64,000 nucleotides of DNA from Sporisorium sorghi (taxonomy: Eukaryota; Basidiomycota; Ustilaginomycetes; Ustilaginales; Ustilaginaceae): the NCBI GenBank assembly GCA_023212695.1, contig JALCCG010000016.1:1-64000 (forward strand), read 5' to 3'. Made by a program: the position numbers and the translations under genes. The notes below the pieces were generated by a model. It was not told the DNA's origin, did not search any database, and saw only the letters and a program-made list of their open reading frames with translations. Position 1 is the first letter of the stretch, and every line of letters begins with the position of its first letter. Shown in pieces: positions 28,022 to 37,157 of the stretch.

Positions 28022-29851
28022 TTGAACTGGAACAGCATACGCACTAAATTAATTACCTTCATGATCATGGCTACCATCATTCCGACCACCATCTCCATGA
28101 TCATCAGTTATGTCATGACAACCAACTCGCTCAAGGAACGGGCGGTTGTTGAGAATATGAACCTTCTCTATCAGGGACGGTTGAATTTGGAGAGCTATCT
28201 GGAAGACATGAACCGTAATTCCCTTACGGTTTATTCGGATCCGGATTTTTTCCGCAGCCTCTATTACAGCCACGAGAATATCAATGCCAGCGGCAGGCAA
28301 TCCGCTACGCTGCAATCGATCAATAAAGCTATAAGCGGCGCAAGGCAGGTCTATCTCTATGTTGACGGCAAAAGAGAAGCTACGTTGTTCGCGCAGGATA
28401 TCGCCAGAAAGACAAGCGATGTCGCACTTTATCCCGAAATACCCGATCTAAAGAACCATACGGTGTCCATTCAGCCTCCCCATCCCCTTCACACATACGG
28501 CTTTCAATTAGCCTATCCTTATGAAGCCGATCAACAAGTATTCACGATGTACCGAGTCATTGAACGAGTCCCTTCTTCGGAACGATTGGGTATTCTCGCC
28601 ATTGATCTGAATATGAATTTCCTCAGCCGAATTAGCGGTCAGCTGTTTCAGCCCGAGCATGAGCAGCTCTATATTGTGAATGAAGACGGTCATGTCATGT
28701 ATTCCGGTAACGAAACCACGCTGGGTCGGCAGATCCAGGAAGACTGGTATAGCAAAATAAAGGAATCCGGCCACAAGGAAGGTCATTTCGAATATAACAA
28801 CAAAATCTATTTATATAACAATATCAAGACGTCTGTCAGCGACTGGACAATGATTAAGGAAATTCCGTCCTCCTATATTCTGAGCAGCGCGGAAAAAGCG
28901 GCATTTGTCAACATTTCGCTGTTAGGCGTGTCCTTGATCCTCATCATCATCGCCATGATCTGGATCTCGGTGTACATCACAGCACCGATTCGACAATTGG
29001 TTGGACTCATGAGCCAAGTGAAAAGCGGACGAATGACCGTTGATATCTCCTCCGACCGCAAAGACGAAATCGGAACCCTGCATCGCAGATTCGGCAGCAT
29101 GATGGATACGATCAACAACCTTATTTTGCAGGAATATAAGCTGAAACTCGCGAACCGGACCAATCAGCTCCGGGCGCTGCAGGCCCAGGTAAACCCGCAT
29201 TTTATGAACAATGCACTGCAAACGATCGGAACGCTTGCGCTGGAGCATGGGATGAAGAGGATTTACTCCCTGATCTCGGCCTTGGCCCGAATGATGAGAT
29301 ACAGCATGTACAACACCGACAAACCGGTCACACTGAGCACAGAGCTTGATCATATCCACGATTATGTCGAGCTGCAAAAAGAGAGATTTGAGAATCAGTT
29401 CGACTTCCGTTACGATGTGGATGAGTCGACTTTGCAGGTGTTGATACCGAAGATGCTGGTTCAGCCGCTGATCGAGAACTTTTTCAAGCATGGGATGAAC
29501 CCTCTGACACAAGACAATTACATCGCATTAAAAAGCCGCCGCCTCTCGGCCTCCATCGTGCAGATCGCGGTCGAGGATAACGGAAACGGAATGCAGGATG
29601 AGAAATTCCAAGCACTCCAGGAACACTTATTATTGATGGAAGAGATGGATTTGGAACAGCTGCAGGTTCATTCCGAGATGGAAGCGGAAGACAGCAGCGG
29701 AATTGGGCTCATCAACATCATGACAAGGCTCAGGCTGTATTATCGCGGAAAATCCAAATTCAACATCGAAAACAACCAGCCTCACGGCTTTCGGGTTGTG
29801 CTGACTATAAATGTGGAAGGTGAAACGGATGAAGGCATTAATCGTGGATGA
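28022..29851 (+). CDS. YesM-type sensor histidine kinase
   Basis: About 609 residues. One transmembrane segment near the N-terminus is followed by an extracellular sensing region, a second membrane segment (VNISLLGVSLILIIIAMIWISVYI), HAMP, and a His_kinase domain with the phosphorylation His in QVNPHFMNNALQT and a C-terminal ATPase with VEDNGNGM and SSGIGLINI. GTG 28013 is the longer start, but GGCGGTGA pairs well with the ribosome and sits 5 nt before TTG 28022, so TTG is preferred. It overlaps the regulator gene by 23 nt. It probably senses an oligosaccharide and controls the divergent ABC/GH42 operon. Confidence 0.9.
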   Translation: MNWNSIRTKLITFMIMATIIPTTISMIISYVMTTNSLKERAVVENMNLLYQGRLNLESYLEDMNRNSLTVYSDPDFFRSLYYSHENINASGRQSATLQSINKAISGARQVYLYVDGKREATLFAQDIARKTSDVALYPEIPDLKNHTVSIQPPHPLHTYGFQLAYPYEADQQVFTMYRVIERVPSSERLGILAIDLNMNFLSRISGQLFQPEHEQLYIVNEDGHVMYSGNETTLGRQIQEDWYSKIKESGHKEGHFEYNNKIYLYNNIKTSVSDWTMIKEIPSSYILSSAEKAAFVNISLLGVSLILIIIAMIWISVYITAPIRQLVGLMSQVKSGRMTVDISSDRKDEIGTLHRRFGSMMDTINNLILQEYKLKLANRTNQLRALQAQVNPHFMNNALQTIGTLALEHGMKRIYSLISALARMMRYSMYNTDKPVTLSTELDHIHDYVELQKERFENQFDFRYDVDESTLQVLIPKMLVQPLIENFFKHGMNPLTQDNYIALKSRRLSASIVQIAVEDNGNGMQDEKFQALQEHLLLMEEMDLEQLQVHSEMEAEDSSGIGLINIMTRLRLYYRGKSKFNIENNQPHGFRVVLTINVEGETDEGINRG

Positions 29852-31466
29852 CGAGTCTCGTGTGCGAAAAGCCATCCGGCTGCTGGTCCAGTGGGAAGAG
29901 CACGGGATAACCGATATTGAAGAAGCAGCCAACGGGCTGGAGGCCATGGAGCTGATTCCGAAGCTCCGGCCAAACCTCGTGCTGATGGACATGCTGATGC
30001 CGCTCAAGAACGGTGTCGACCTGATGGAATGGATTCACAAAAAATACCCGGATATCAAATTCATCGTTATCAGCGGGCATGACGATTTTGAATTCGTGCG
30101 CAACACGATCTGGTACAGCGGCACGGACTATATCCTGAAGCCTATCGAGGAGACCGTCATTAACCAAGCAGTCCGCAAAGCAACCACGGCCTGGAGGGCC
30201 GAAGAGCAGGAGCGCCTTGCGGCGCGGCAGCAGCATGTTCAGGTGAACGAGTACCGGCCGGTCTATTCGGAGAAGCTGCTGTCGAGCCTCATCGATGACA
30301 GGAGTGCCCACTCCCAGGTGATCAACCGTCTCAGGGACGAAGGCATCGTACCGGAGGACACGAAGACCATACGCTTGGCCGTCATGCAGATGGACAAGAC
30401 CGATCATGCGCTTTTTAACCGCTTCGGCCGCCATCTGGACCTGCTCATGTTTGCCCTGCTGAATATATGCAATGAATTTCTGCAAAAGGACCGGACCGGG
30501 ATCGCCTTCCGTCACTTCGGTTCTCCGCACCAGCTGGTTATTCTGTTGTGGGATCAGCTTGCCACGCTGCCTACGAGGCTTCAAGAGATCAATCAGGGGA
30601 TGCACCGCACCTTGTCGCGCCACATGCATTTTGGCATCAGTTCTGACGGCCGGTACCCCCAAGACATTCCCGAATTGTATGCCCGCAGCTCGGCTGCCCT
30701 TCATTCGCGTGATTTAACGTTGCTGAACCATTTCATCCATGATGGAGAAAAACAGCATCTCGCCGCTGCCGATCATCATAATGGCGTGCAGTTCAGCGGA
30801 TTTGAAGATTCATGGAGGCTTGCTATCCTTAGCGGGCAACCCGGACCCATCGCCGAAGCAGTAGAAACCTGGATAGCGACCATCCGCAAAAGCGGCATCC
30901 TCACGCCGGAGCTTCTGGAGCGCTGGGACCGGGAAATTGAAAGATTCGCCAACCATGTCATTCATGAAGCTGCAAACCCTTCGTCTGAAACACTATTGAA
31001 ATTATACAAAGAAGAAAGCGCCAACATGGAGCGGCCAAGCCCGGACAAGTATATATGCTCCCTGGCGGAGTGGCAGCAGCATTGGGGAGCGCTGATGAGC
31101 CTGCTGGCCTCGCTTGTGCAGTCCCAGAAGCAAACGGGTCAAGACCTGATCCATGACATTACGGCCTTTATCGAGCAGAATTATCAGAACGATGTATCCC
31201 TGTATGATATTGCAAACCGTTTTCACGTAAGCCGGGAGTACATCTCCCGCAAATTCAAGCAAAAACACGGGATTAACATCCCGGAGCATCTAAACCGGAT
31301 CCGCATCTCCAAAGCCAAAATCCTGCTGCAAAACCCGGCCCTGAAGATGGCAGCGATCTCCGAGATGGTAGGCTTCAAGAACGAGAAATACTTCAGTCTT
31401 GTATTTAAGAAGCAAGAGGGCATTTCCCCCAAGGAGTTCCGCAAGCTAACGGGCAGTTATACGTGA
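29829..31466 (+). CDS. YesN-type response regulator with AraC DNA-binding domain
   Basis: About 545 residues. The receiver (1-120) has phospho-acceptor Asp54 (VLMDMLMP) and is followed by a long linker. The C-terminal AraC helix-turn-helix pair (VSLYDIANRFHVSREYISRKFKQKHG, then KMAAISEMVGFKNEKYFSLVFKK) binds DNA. The ATG at 29829 has GGAAGGTG upstream and lies within the end of the kinase gene. It is the partner of that kinase. Confidence 0.92.
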   Translation: MKALIVDDESRVRKAIRLLVQWEEHGITDIEEAANGLEAMELIPKLRPNLVLMDMLMPLKNGVDLMEWIHKKYPDIKFIVISGHDDFEFVRNTIWYSGTDYILKPIEETVINQAVRKATTAWRAEEQERLAARQQHVQVNEYRPVYSEKLLSSLIDDRSAHSQVINRLRDEGIVPEDTKTIRLAVMQMDKTDHALFNRFGRHLDLLMFALLNICNEFLQKDRTGIAFRHFGSPHQLVILLWDQLATLPTRLQEINQGMHRTLSRHMHFGISSDGRYPQDIPELYARSSAALHSRDLTLLNHFIHDGEKQHLAAADHHNGVQFSGFEDSWRLAILSGQPGPIAEAVETWIATIRKSGILTPELLERWDREIERFANHVIHEAANPSSETLLKLYKEESANMERPSPDKYICSLAEWQQHWGALMSLLASLVQSQKQTGQDLIHDITAFIEQNYQNDVSLYDIANRFHVSREYISRKFKQKHGINIPEHLNRIRISKAKILLQNPALKMAAISEMVGFKNEKYFSLVFKKQEGISPKEFRKLTGSYT

Positions 31467-31712
31467 CCCGTCTAATTCACCTGCACCTTAAATTGAAATT
31501 TTTACTTGTAAAACCCGAGCATACCCAAGTGGATCGTCAGATTACGGCGCTTCAACAATTGAAAAAATTATTGCAACGTCAAATCTCTCAGACGTTGTCG
31601 AAAAGGGCAGGTTTGAGATCAGCAATCCATAAGAAACAACCCGAGTTGAATTCTGCTAAGATGTAGTTAATTTATAATGTAGATATCCCTCATAAACTAA
31701 GGAGAACTGAAA

Positions 31713-32288
31713 ATGAGAAAACTCGTTCTATTTCTGCACGCATCGCTTGACGGTTTTGTAGAAGGGCCGAATGGTGAAATGGACATTGGCTGGGTTTCCT
31801 ACGATGCTGATTTGGAGAAACATGCGAAAGAAATTCTGAGTACTGCCGACACTGTCATTTGGGGACGTGGGACTTATCAGATGATGCACAGTTACTGGCC
31901 CTCTGTGCCTTCGAACCCATCCGCTTCGCAACATGAACGGAATCATGCCGAGTGGATCGAAAATACAGCCAAAATCGTTTTCTCCACAACGCTGGAGAAA
32001 GTTGAATGGAATAATTCCAGACTGGTGAAAGAAGATGTCGAGGAAGAGATCAATAACCTCAAACAGCAGCCAGGCAAGGATATGGTCATCCTCGGCAGTC
32101 CTAGGTTCGCACACCACCTTATGCAGCTTGATTTAATTGATGAGTATAAAATTACGGTTTCTCCCGTCCTGATCGGTAAGGGATTGCCGTTATTCCAAGG
32201 TCTCAAGGAGAAAATTAATCTTAAGCTAATCGAAAACAAGACCTTTGATTCTGGAGCCATAGGTCTCGTTTACCAGACGGTAAGATGA
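31713..32288 (+). CDS. Dihydrofolate-reductase-like / RibD C-terminal domain protein
   Basis: A 191-residue protein of the YyaP/YwjB-like branch of the dihydrofolate reductase fold. It starts MRKLVLFLHASLDGFVEG, has IWGRGTYQMM and MVILGSPRFAHHLM, and ends with VSPVLIGKGLPLF. It is probably an NADPH-dependent reductase of unknown substrate. AAGGAG lies upstream of the ATG, and a terminator follows. Confidence 0.88.
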   Translation: MRKLVLFLHASLDGFVEGPNGEMDIGWVSYDADLEKHAKEILSTADTVIWGRGTYQMMHSYWPSVPSNPSASQHERNHAEWIENTAKIVFSTTLEKVEWNNSRLVKEDVEEEINNLKQQPGKDMVILGSPRFAHHLMQLDLIDEYKITVSPVLIGKGLPLFQGLKEKINLKLIENKTFDSGAIGLVYQTVR

Positions 32289-32335
32289 CCTTGTCACTTA
32301 AGGTGATTACGTTAACGGGAGACGATAGCTCAATG

Positions 32336-32364
32336 AACCGCCTTTTCACAAAGGCGGTTTTCTT
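32336..32364 (+). terminator. Intrinsic terminator
   Basis: A perfect 10-bp stem AACCGCCTTT / AAAGGCGGTT with a 4-nt loop is followed by TTCTT. It ends the reductase-like gene. Confidence 0.85.
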
Positions 32365-32456
32365 ATGGTCACAAATCAGATTAGAATTTAACATAGACTT
32401 TTCCAAAAACGACCCCTATCCTATTTGCTTTTCACCAAAAAGTCCTCATGCTCTCT

Positions 32457-34490
32457 CTACCCCATCCGTTGCTCTAATATCATCACGCCTCGTGCCGGAA
32501 CTTCGCAGGTATCCCGATGCTCCTCCCCTGTCAGCAGGTCCACATAGGTATCCCCGTCCAGGGGAACGGATTTGCTCTCTGGCATGTGATTAAGCACGAA
32601 GGTGAATGCTTTATCTTCCTTGATGCGTCTTGTTACCTCGACGCCTTGAGGAGCCTTCAGGACCGGTTCAATGCCATGATCGTTGCAGATGGTCTGCATC
32701 AGATCCTTCAGGAATTTGGGTTCCGGGCTTGTCGCCACATACCATGCTTTCCCTTGCCCGAAGGCGTTGACGGTTAACGACGGCATGCCCTGATAATAAT
32801 CTGAGCCATATTCGGCAACAACCTCCGCTCCCTCTGTGTGAATCACGTCGCACAGAATTCCGCAGTCATAGGTGCCTTCCAGACGGCCCTGCCGTCCTCG
32901 CATCACCATCTGATTGTGCTGGCCAGGAAGCAGCGCGTCGATTTCCTCGGCCCAGATTCCCATGACCTTGCGCAGCTCTCCGGGATAACCGCCCAGCGTC
33001 ACCAGATCGTTCTCGTTCACAATACCGCTGAAAAAGGTTGTCACAAACGTTCCGCCTTGCGCTACAAAAGCCTCAACGCGCTCTGCGAATCCCAGCTTCG
33101 ACATGTACATTACAGGTGCGATGACTACCTCATACTTCCTGAAGTCCTCTTCAACGCTGATCATATCCGTCTGGATATGCAGCTGATGCAAGGCATCATA
33201 ATATTTATGGACCTCATCCACGTAATGGAGGGCCACGGTCGGACCACTCGACAGCTCAATGCCCCATCGGTTCTCCCAGTCATAGATGATTGCAACTTTG
33301 GCATCGGAACGGGCATCCAGAATTCGGTCCCCCAGCTGCTGCAGCTCCTTGCCCAGCTCCGCGCACTCGCGGAACACGCGTGTATGCTCATGGCCCACAT
33401 GCTCAATGACGGCTCCATGATATTTCTCGCAGGCACCGATCGAGCGGCGAAGTTGGAAGAACATCACCGTATCCGCACCGTGGGCGACCGCCTGGTAGCT
33501 CCATAATCGCATAACGCCCGGACGCTTGGCGGAGTTATACGGCTGCCAGTTCTGCACGCTTGGCGTTTGTTCCATCAGCATAAAGGGCTGTCCGCCCTTA
33601 AGCCCACGCATCAAGGCATGCGCCATGGCAGTATAACTGAACGGAGTATCCAGCGACGGGTAGTTGTCCCAGGATACAACATCCATCTCTTTGGCCCATT
33701 TGAAATAATCCAGCTCCGGATAGAAGCCCATCAGATTGGTGGTCACCGGAATATCCGGCGTGATCCGCTTCAATTCATCCCGCTCCAGCTTATAGCATTC
33801 CAGCAGGCTGTCTGACTGAAAACGGCGGTAATCCAGGGATATGCCCTGGAAATTGGTCCGGCTGCGGGACCACTCCTCGCTTAGAGCGTTAGGCACAACA
33901 ATATCCTCCCAGTCATAGAAGGTGTGGCCCCAGAAACGGGTATTCCATGCCTTGTTTACGGCATCCAGCGTCCCGTGACGCTGCTGAAGCCAGGTACGGA
34001 ATGCCGCTGCACAGTTGTCGCAGTAACAGTAACCTCCATACTCGTTCGATACGTGCCAGATCAGGACGGCCGGATGTTCCTTATAACGCTTCGCCAGCTT
34101 CCCGGCCATAATCGTTGCGTATTTACGGTAGGTGGGGCTGTTCGGACAGGAATTATGGCGGCCGCCGAATTTGCGTTTCCGCCCTTCATAATCGACACGC
34201 AGCACATCCGGGTATTTACGCGCCATCCAGGCCGGATGTGCGCCTGTGCTGGTTGCCAGACAGACGTACACTCCATTGCTGTACAGCCGGTCTATCGTCT
34301 CATCCAACCAGCCAAAATCATAGGTTTCCTCATCCGGCTGACTTAAAGCCCAGGCGAATACATTGATGGTAGCTACATCGATGCCCGCCATTTTAAACAT
34401 GCGGTCATCTTCCTTCCAGACATCCGCATCCCACTGCTCCGGATTATAATCGCCGCCATACCACATTTTGGGTAACTTCTCGTTAATCAT
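32457..34490 (-). CDS. Beta-galactosidase, glycoside hydrolase family 42 (second copy)
   Basis: A 677-residue paralogue of the gene at 22618-24657, very similar over its whole length. It keeps the acid/base Glu in WHVSNEYGG, the nucleophile in FMLMEQTPS, and the SCPNSP and YCYCDNC zinc ligands. No signal peptide. It lies 86 nt after the GH95 gene on the same strand, so fucose removal and galactose removal may be co-regulated. An AAAGGAG site precedes the ATG. Confidence 0.94.
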   Translation of the reverse strand: MINEKLPKMWYGGDYNPEQWDADVWKEDDRMFKMAGIDVATINVFAWALSQPDEETYDFGWLDETIDRLYSNGVYVCLATSTGAHPAWMARKYPDVLRVDYEGRKRKFGGRHNSCPNSPTYRKYATIMAGKLAKRYKEHPAVLIWHVSNEYGGYCYCDNCAAAFRTWLQQRHGTLDAVNKAWNTRFWGHTFYDWEDIVVPNALSEEWSRSRTNFQGISLDYRRFQSDSLLECYKLERDELKRITPDIPVTTNLMGFYPELDYFKWAKEMDVVSWDNYPSLDTPFSYTAMAHALMRGLKGGQPFMLMEQTPSVQNWQPYNSAKRPGVMRLWSYQAVAHGADTVMFFQLRRSIGACEKYHGAVIEHVGHEHTRVFRECAELGKELQQLGDRILDARSDAKVAIIYDWENRWGIELSSGPTVALHYVDEVHKYYDALHQLHIQTDMISVEEDFRKYEVVIAPVMYMSKLGFAERVEAFVAQGGTFVTTFFSGIVNENDLVTLGGYPGELRKVMGIWAEEIDALLPGQHNQMVMRGRQGRLEGTYDCGILCDVIHTEGAEVVAEYGSDYYQGMPSLTVNAFGQGKAWYVATSPEPKFLKDLMQTICNDHGIEPVLKAPQGVEVTRRIKEDKAFTFVLNHMPESKSVPLDGDTYVDLLTGEEHRDTCEVPARGVMILEQRMG

Positions 34491-34576
34491 ATTGGACTCA
34501 GCTCCTTTAAGATTTTAGATCCGGTATACATTCAACTCGAACGGTCCATTTATGAGCAGCCCTTGCCCTTGTTCGA

Positions 34577-36985
34577 TCAGGCCTTGTTGGTAACCGGCGT
34601 AATATAATAAGTGCTCCCGATCACCGTTTCAAACGCACCATTCTCCTGCGTCTTCACAACACTTCCGTCTTCCCTTGTAACGATAAGAGACTCAGGGTAA
34701 TTCAGCCTGCAATGCTGACCATGGGTTGAGGTGAGGCTTGCCGAAATGAGAAGCCCCTGGCTCCATTCCATATTGATGATAAATCCGCCGCGCGCCTTCA
34801 AGCCCTTTACGGAGCCTTCCCTCCATGCATAGGGCAGCGCAGGGAGCAGCTGAAGCTCCCCCAGATGACTCTGGAGCAGCATTTCCACAAGTCCTGCAGT
34901 CCCTCCAAAATTCGCATCAATCTGGAACGGAGGATGATCTCCAAGCAGATTAGGGTGCATCGAGCGGGAAATCAGCATCCGGATATAACCATAGGCCTTG
35001 TCCGCCTGCCGGAGCCGGGCAAACAAATTAATGAGCCACACACAGCTCCAGCCCGTGTGTCCGCCTCCATTGCTGATGCGGGACGATAGCGTGCGATATG
35101 CGGCCTCCGCTAGCTGCGGCGTGCCTTGAAGGGTAATATCGGAACCCGGATAGAGTCCATATAAATGGGACACATGCCGATGACCAGGCTCTGCTTCCCG
35201 ATAAGGCTCGCTCCACTCCATGAGTTTGCCCTCCCCGTCCATTCCGTAAGGGAGCAGCCGTGCGGCCGCCGACTCCCACTCCTCCCGCAGACCAGCATCC
35301 TGCCCCAAGAGCTGCGACGCTTCTATACAGTTATGGAACAAATCGCGAATAATGGCCATATCCATGGTGGAGCCTGCAGACACGCTGCAAGGCACGCCTT
35401 CCGCGGTGAGGAACTGATTCTCCGGTGATGTTGACGGACTGGTCACCAGATGGCCTTTTCCGTCCTCAATGAGCCAATCCAGGCAAAACAGCGCCGCTTC
35501 CCTCATCAACGGATATGCCGTTCCCCGCAAATATTCAAGGTCTGGCTGAAATTGATAACGCTCCCATAAATGCCGGCACAGCCACGCGCCACCCATGGGC
35601 CAGAAAGCCCACATCGCTCTCCCATCGCTCGGGCTTGCCATGCGCCATAGATCCACATTATGGTGGGCAACCCATCCGCGGGCTCCGTAATGAATCTTCG
35701 CGGTCCGGCGCCCGCTCACGCTAAGCTCCCGAATCATCTGTATCAACGGCTCGTGACACTCGCTCAGATGAGTTGTCTCTGCCGGCCAATAGTTCATCTC
35801 GGTATTGATATTCGTTGTATAATCGCTATTCCATGGCGGCTGTACATGCGGATTCCATATTCCCTGCAGATGTGCAGGCTGTGTTCCCGGCCTGGAGCTC
35901 GCCATGAGCAAATATCTTCCGAACTGGAACATCAGTGCCTCCAGTGCCGAATCCTCCTGCCCTTCCCTGTACGCTTTCATGCGCTCGTCGGTCGCCGCAC
36001 TCTCTGTGGACCGCTCACAATCCAGGCTTTCAAGCCGAAGATCCACACGCCGGAACAATGCTTGATGATCCTTCACATGCCTCGCGCGCAGTTCCTCATA
36101 TCCATGCTGTACCGCGTCCTGAAGCCTCTTCCTGCATATAACGGACGGATCGATTCCTCCAGAGCCCGGAGAACGGTCGAAGCCTGCAAAATTCGTTGCC
36201 GCCGCAATCAGCAGGGTGACCGTACCGCTCCCGTTGATGTGCATGCCACGGTCATCCACCGTCACCTGACCGCTGTCCGGCAAGGCCAGCAGCCTCATCT
36301 CATACCGTATGCCGAGCCCCTCTTCATAGAGTACCGACCCGGGATGATCGCCCTTGTAATTGTCAGCAATATGGGTTGGAGCATGTCCATATAACACCAG
36401 GGACCCGTCTTCCGCACAGCGGCGTGTACCATGCCGCAGCGGAGAGTCCAGCCTGATATCCAGCCGGATGTCTTCGTTATTCGGGCTCGCACAGCGTATA
36501 ACCGCTACCTGGTCAACGGCACTGATGAACATGTCCCTGGCATAGGTAGCCGAACCGCCGGACTGAAAGCGAACGGACGCGATCCCCGTATCCAAATCCA
36601 GTTCGCGCCGATATTCCGTCCGGTGGCCGTGAATTCCCGACTGTCTGATCAACAGATCTCCTAGCGGCAGGAAGGACTCCGTGCCCCTTCCCACCATCTT
36701 GTCCTCAATCAGCTCCTCCGCTTCCTTGTACTGCCCGGATGTGATGAGCTTCCTTGCGGCTGCCAAATGCCGTCGTGCCTCGTAATTATTCGTGTCCCTT
36801 GGAAATCCGGACCAGAGTGTATCCTCATTCCATTGAATGCGCTCTTCCTCTACTCCCCCGAACACCATTGCACCCAGCCGGCCATTCCCGAGCGGGAGCG
36901 CTTCTTCCCACTTGGCTGCCGGTTCCCGGTACCATAGCTTTGAGGTCCATTGCTTCGCTGGATTCACTGTAAACGCTGGATTCAC
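34577..36985 (-). CDS. Alpha-L-fucosidase, glycoside hydrolase family 95
   Basis: An 802-residue GH95 protein. The N-terminal beta domain begins LWYREPAAKWEEALPLGNGRLGAMVFGG. Catalytic-site residues match the family: Asn392 and Asn394 (TTNINTEMNYW), Glu522 (SPSTSPENQF) and Asp690 (FQIDANFGGTAG). The family usually removes alpha-1,2-linked fucose, and some members act on L-galactose. No signal peptide, so it works on imported oligosaccharides. The GTG start has GGAGGG 7 nt upstream. The first codons contain a tandem duplication (ACAGTGAATCCAGCG twice, 3 nt apart), giving NPAFTVNPA. Confidence 0.92.
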   Translation of the reverse strand: MNPAFTVNPAKQWTSKLWYREPAAKWEEALPLGNGRLGAMVFGGVEEERIQWNEDTLWSGFPRDTNNYEARRHLAAARKLITSGQYKEAEELIEDKMVGRGTESFLPLGDLLIRQSGIHGHRTEYRRELDLDTGIASVRFQSGGSATYARDMFISAVDQVAVIRCASPNNEDIRLDIRLDSPLRHGTRRCAEDGSLVLYGHAPTHIADNYKGDHPGSVLYEEGLGIRYEMRLLALPDSGQVTVDDRGMHINGSGTVTLLIAAATNFAGFDRSPGSGGIDPSVICRKRLQDAVQHGYEELRARHVKDHQALFRRVDLRLESLDCERSTESAATDERMKAYREGQEDSALEALMFQFGRYLLMASSRPGTQPAHLQGIWNPHVQPPWNSDYTTNINTEMNYWPAETTHLSECHEPLIQMIRELSVSGRRTAKIHYGARGWVAHHNVDLWRMASPSDGRAMWAFWPMGGAWLCRHLWERYQFQPDLEYLRGTAYPLMREAALFCLDWLIEDGKGHLVTSPSTSPENQFLTAEGVPCSVSAGSTMDMAIIRDLFHNCIEASQLLGQDAGLREEWESAAARLLPYGMDGEGKLMEWSEPYREAEPGHRHVSHLYGLYPGSDITLQGTPQLAEAAYRTLSSRISNGGGHTGWSCVWLINLFARLRQADKAYGYIRMLISRSMHPNLLGDHPPFQIDANFGGTAGLVEMLLQSHLGELQLLPALPYAWREGSVKGLKARGGFIINMEWSQGLLISASLTSTHGQHCRLNYPESLIVTREDGSVVKTQENGAFETVIGSTYYITPVTNKA

Positions 36986-37110
36986 TGTAATCCCTCCTTA
37001 TTCCTGTTGATAAGTGTCTTCTCGAAGAGTTCTTCAAATCCTTCAACCCCCAACCGTATTTCTGCGATGAGCAAAAGGACGCAGCTATACAATCCCGGCC
37101 TTCAGATAGC

Positions 37111-37140
37111 GGCAAAAGGGGCCGCATGCAGCCGGCCCCT
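37111..37140 (-). terminator. Terminator after the second sugar ABC operon
   Basis: A 9-bp GC-rich stem (AAGGGGCCG / CGGCCCCTT) is followed on the minus strand by TTTGCCGC. It lies 17 nt after the stop of the solute-binding protein gene. Confidence 0.7.
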
Positions 37141-37157
37141 TCTATTCCCCTATTCCT

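Noticed and set aside
31463..31666. 67-codon open frame after the response regulator, with a nearby 7-bp inverted repeat (CAACGTC/GACGTTG)
   Set aside because: GTG start without a ribosome site, and the repeat lacks a T-run. Probably non-coding.
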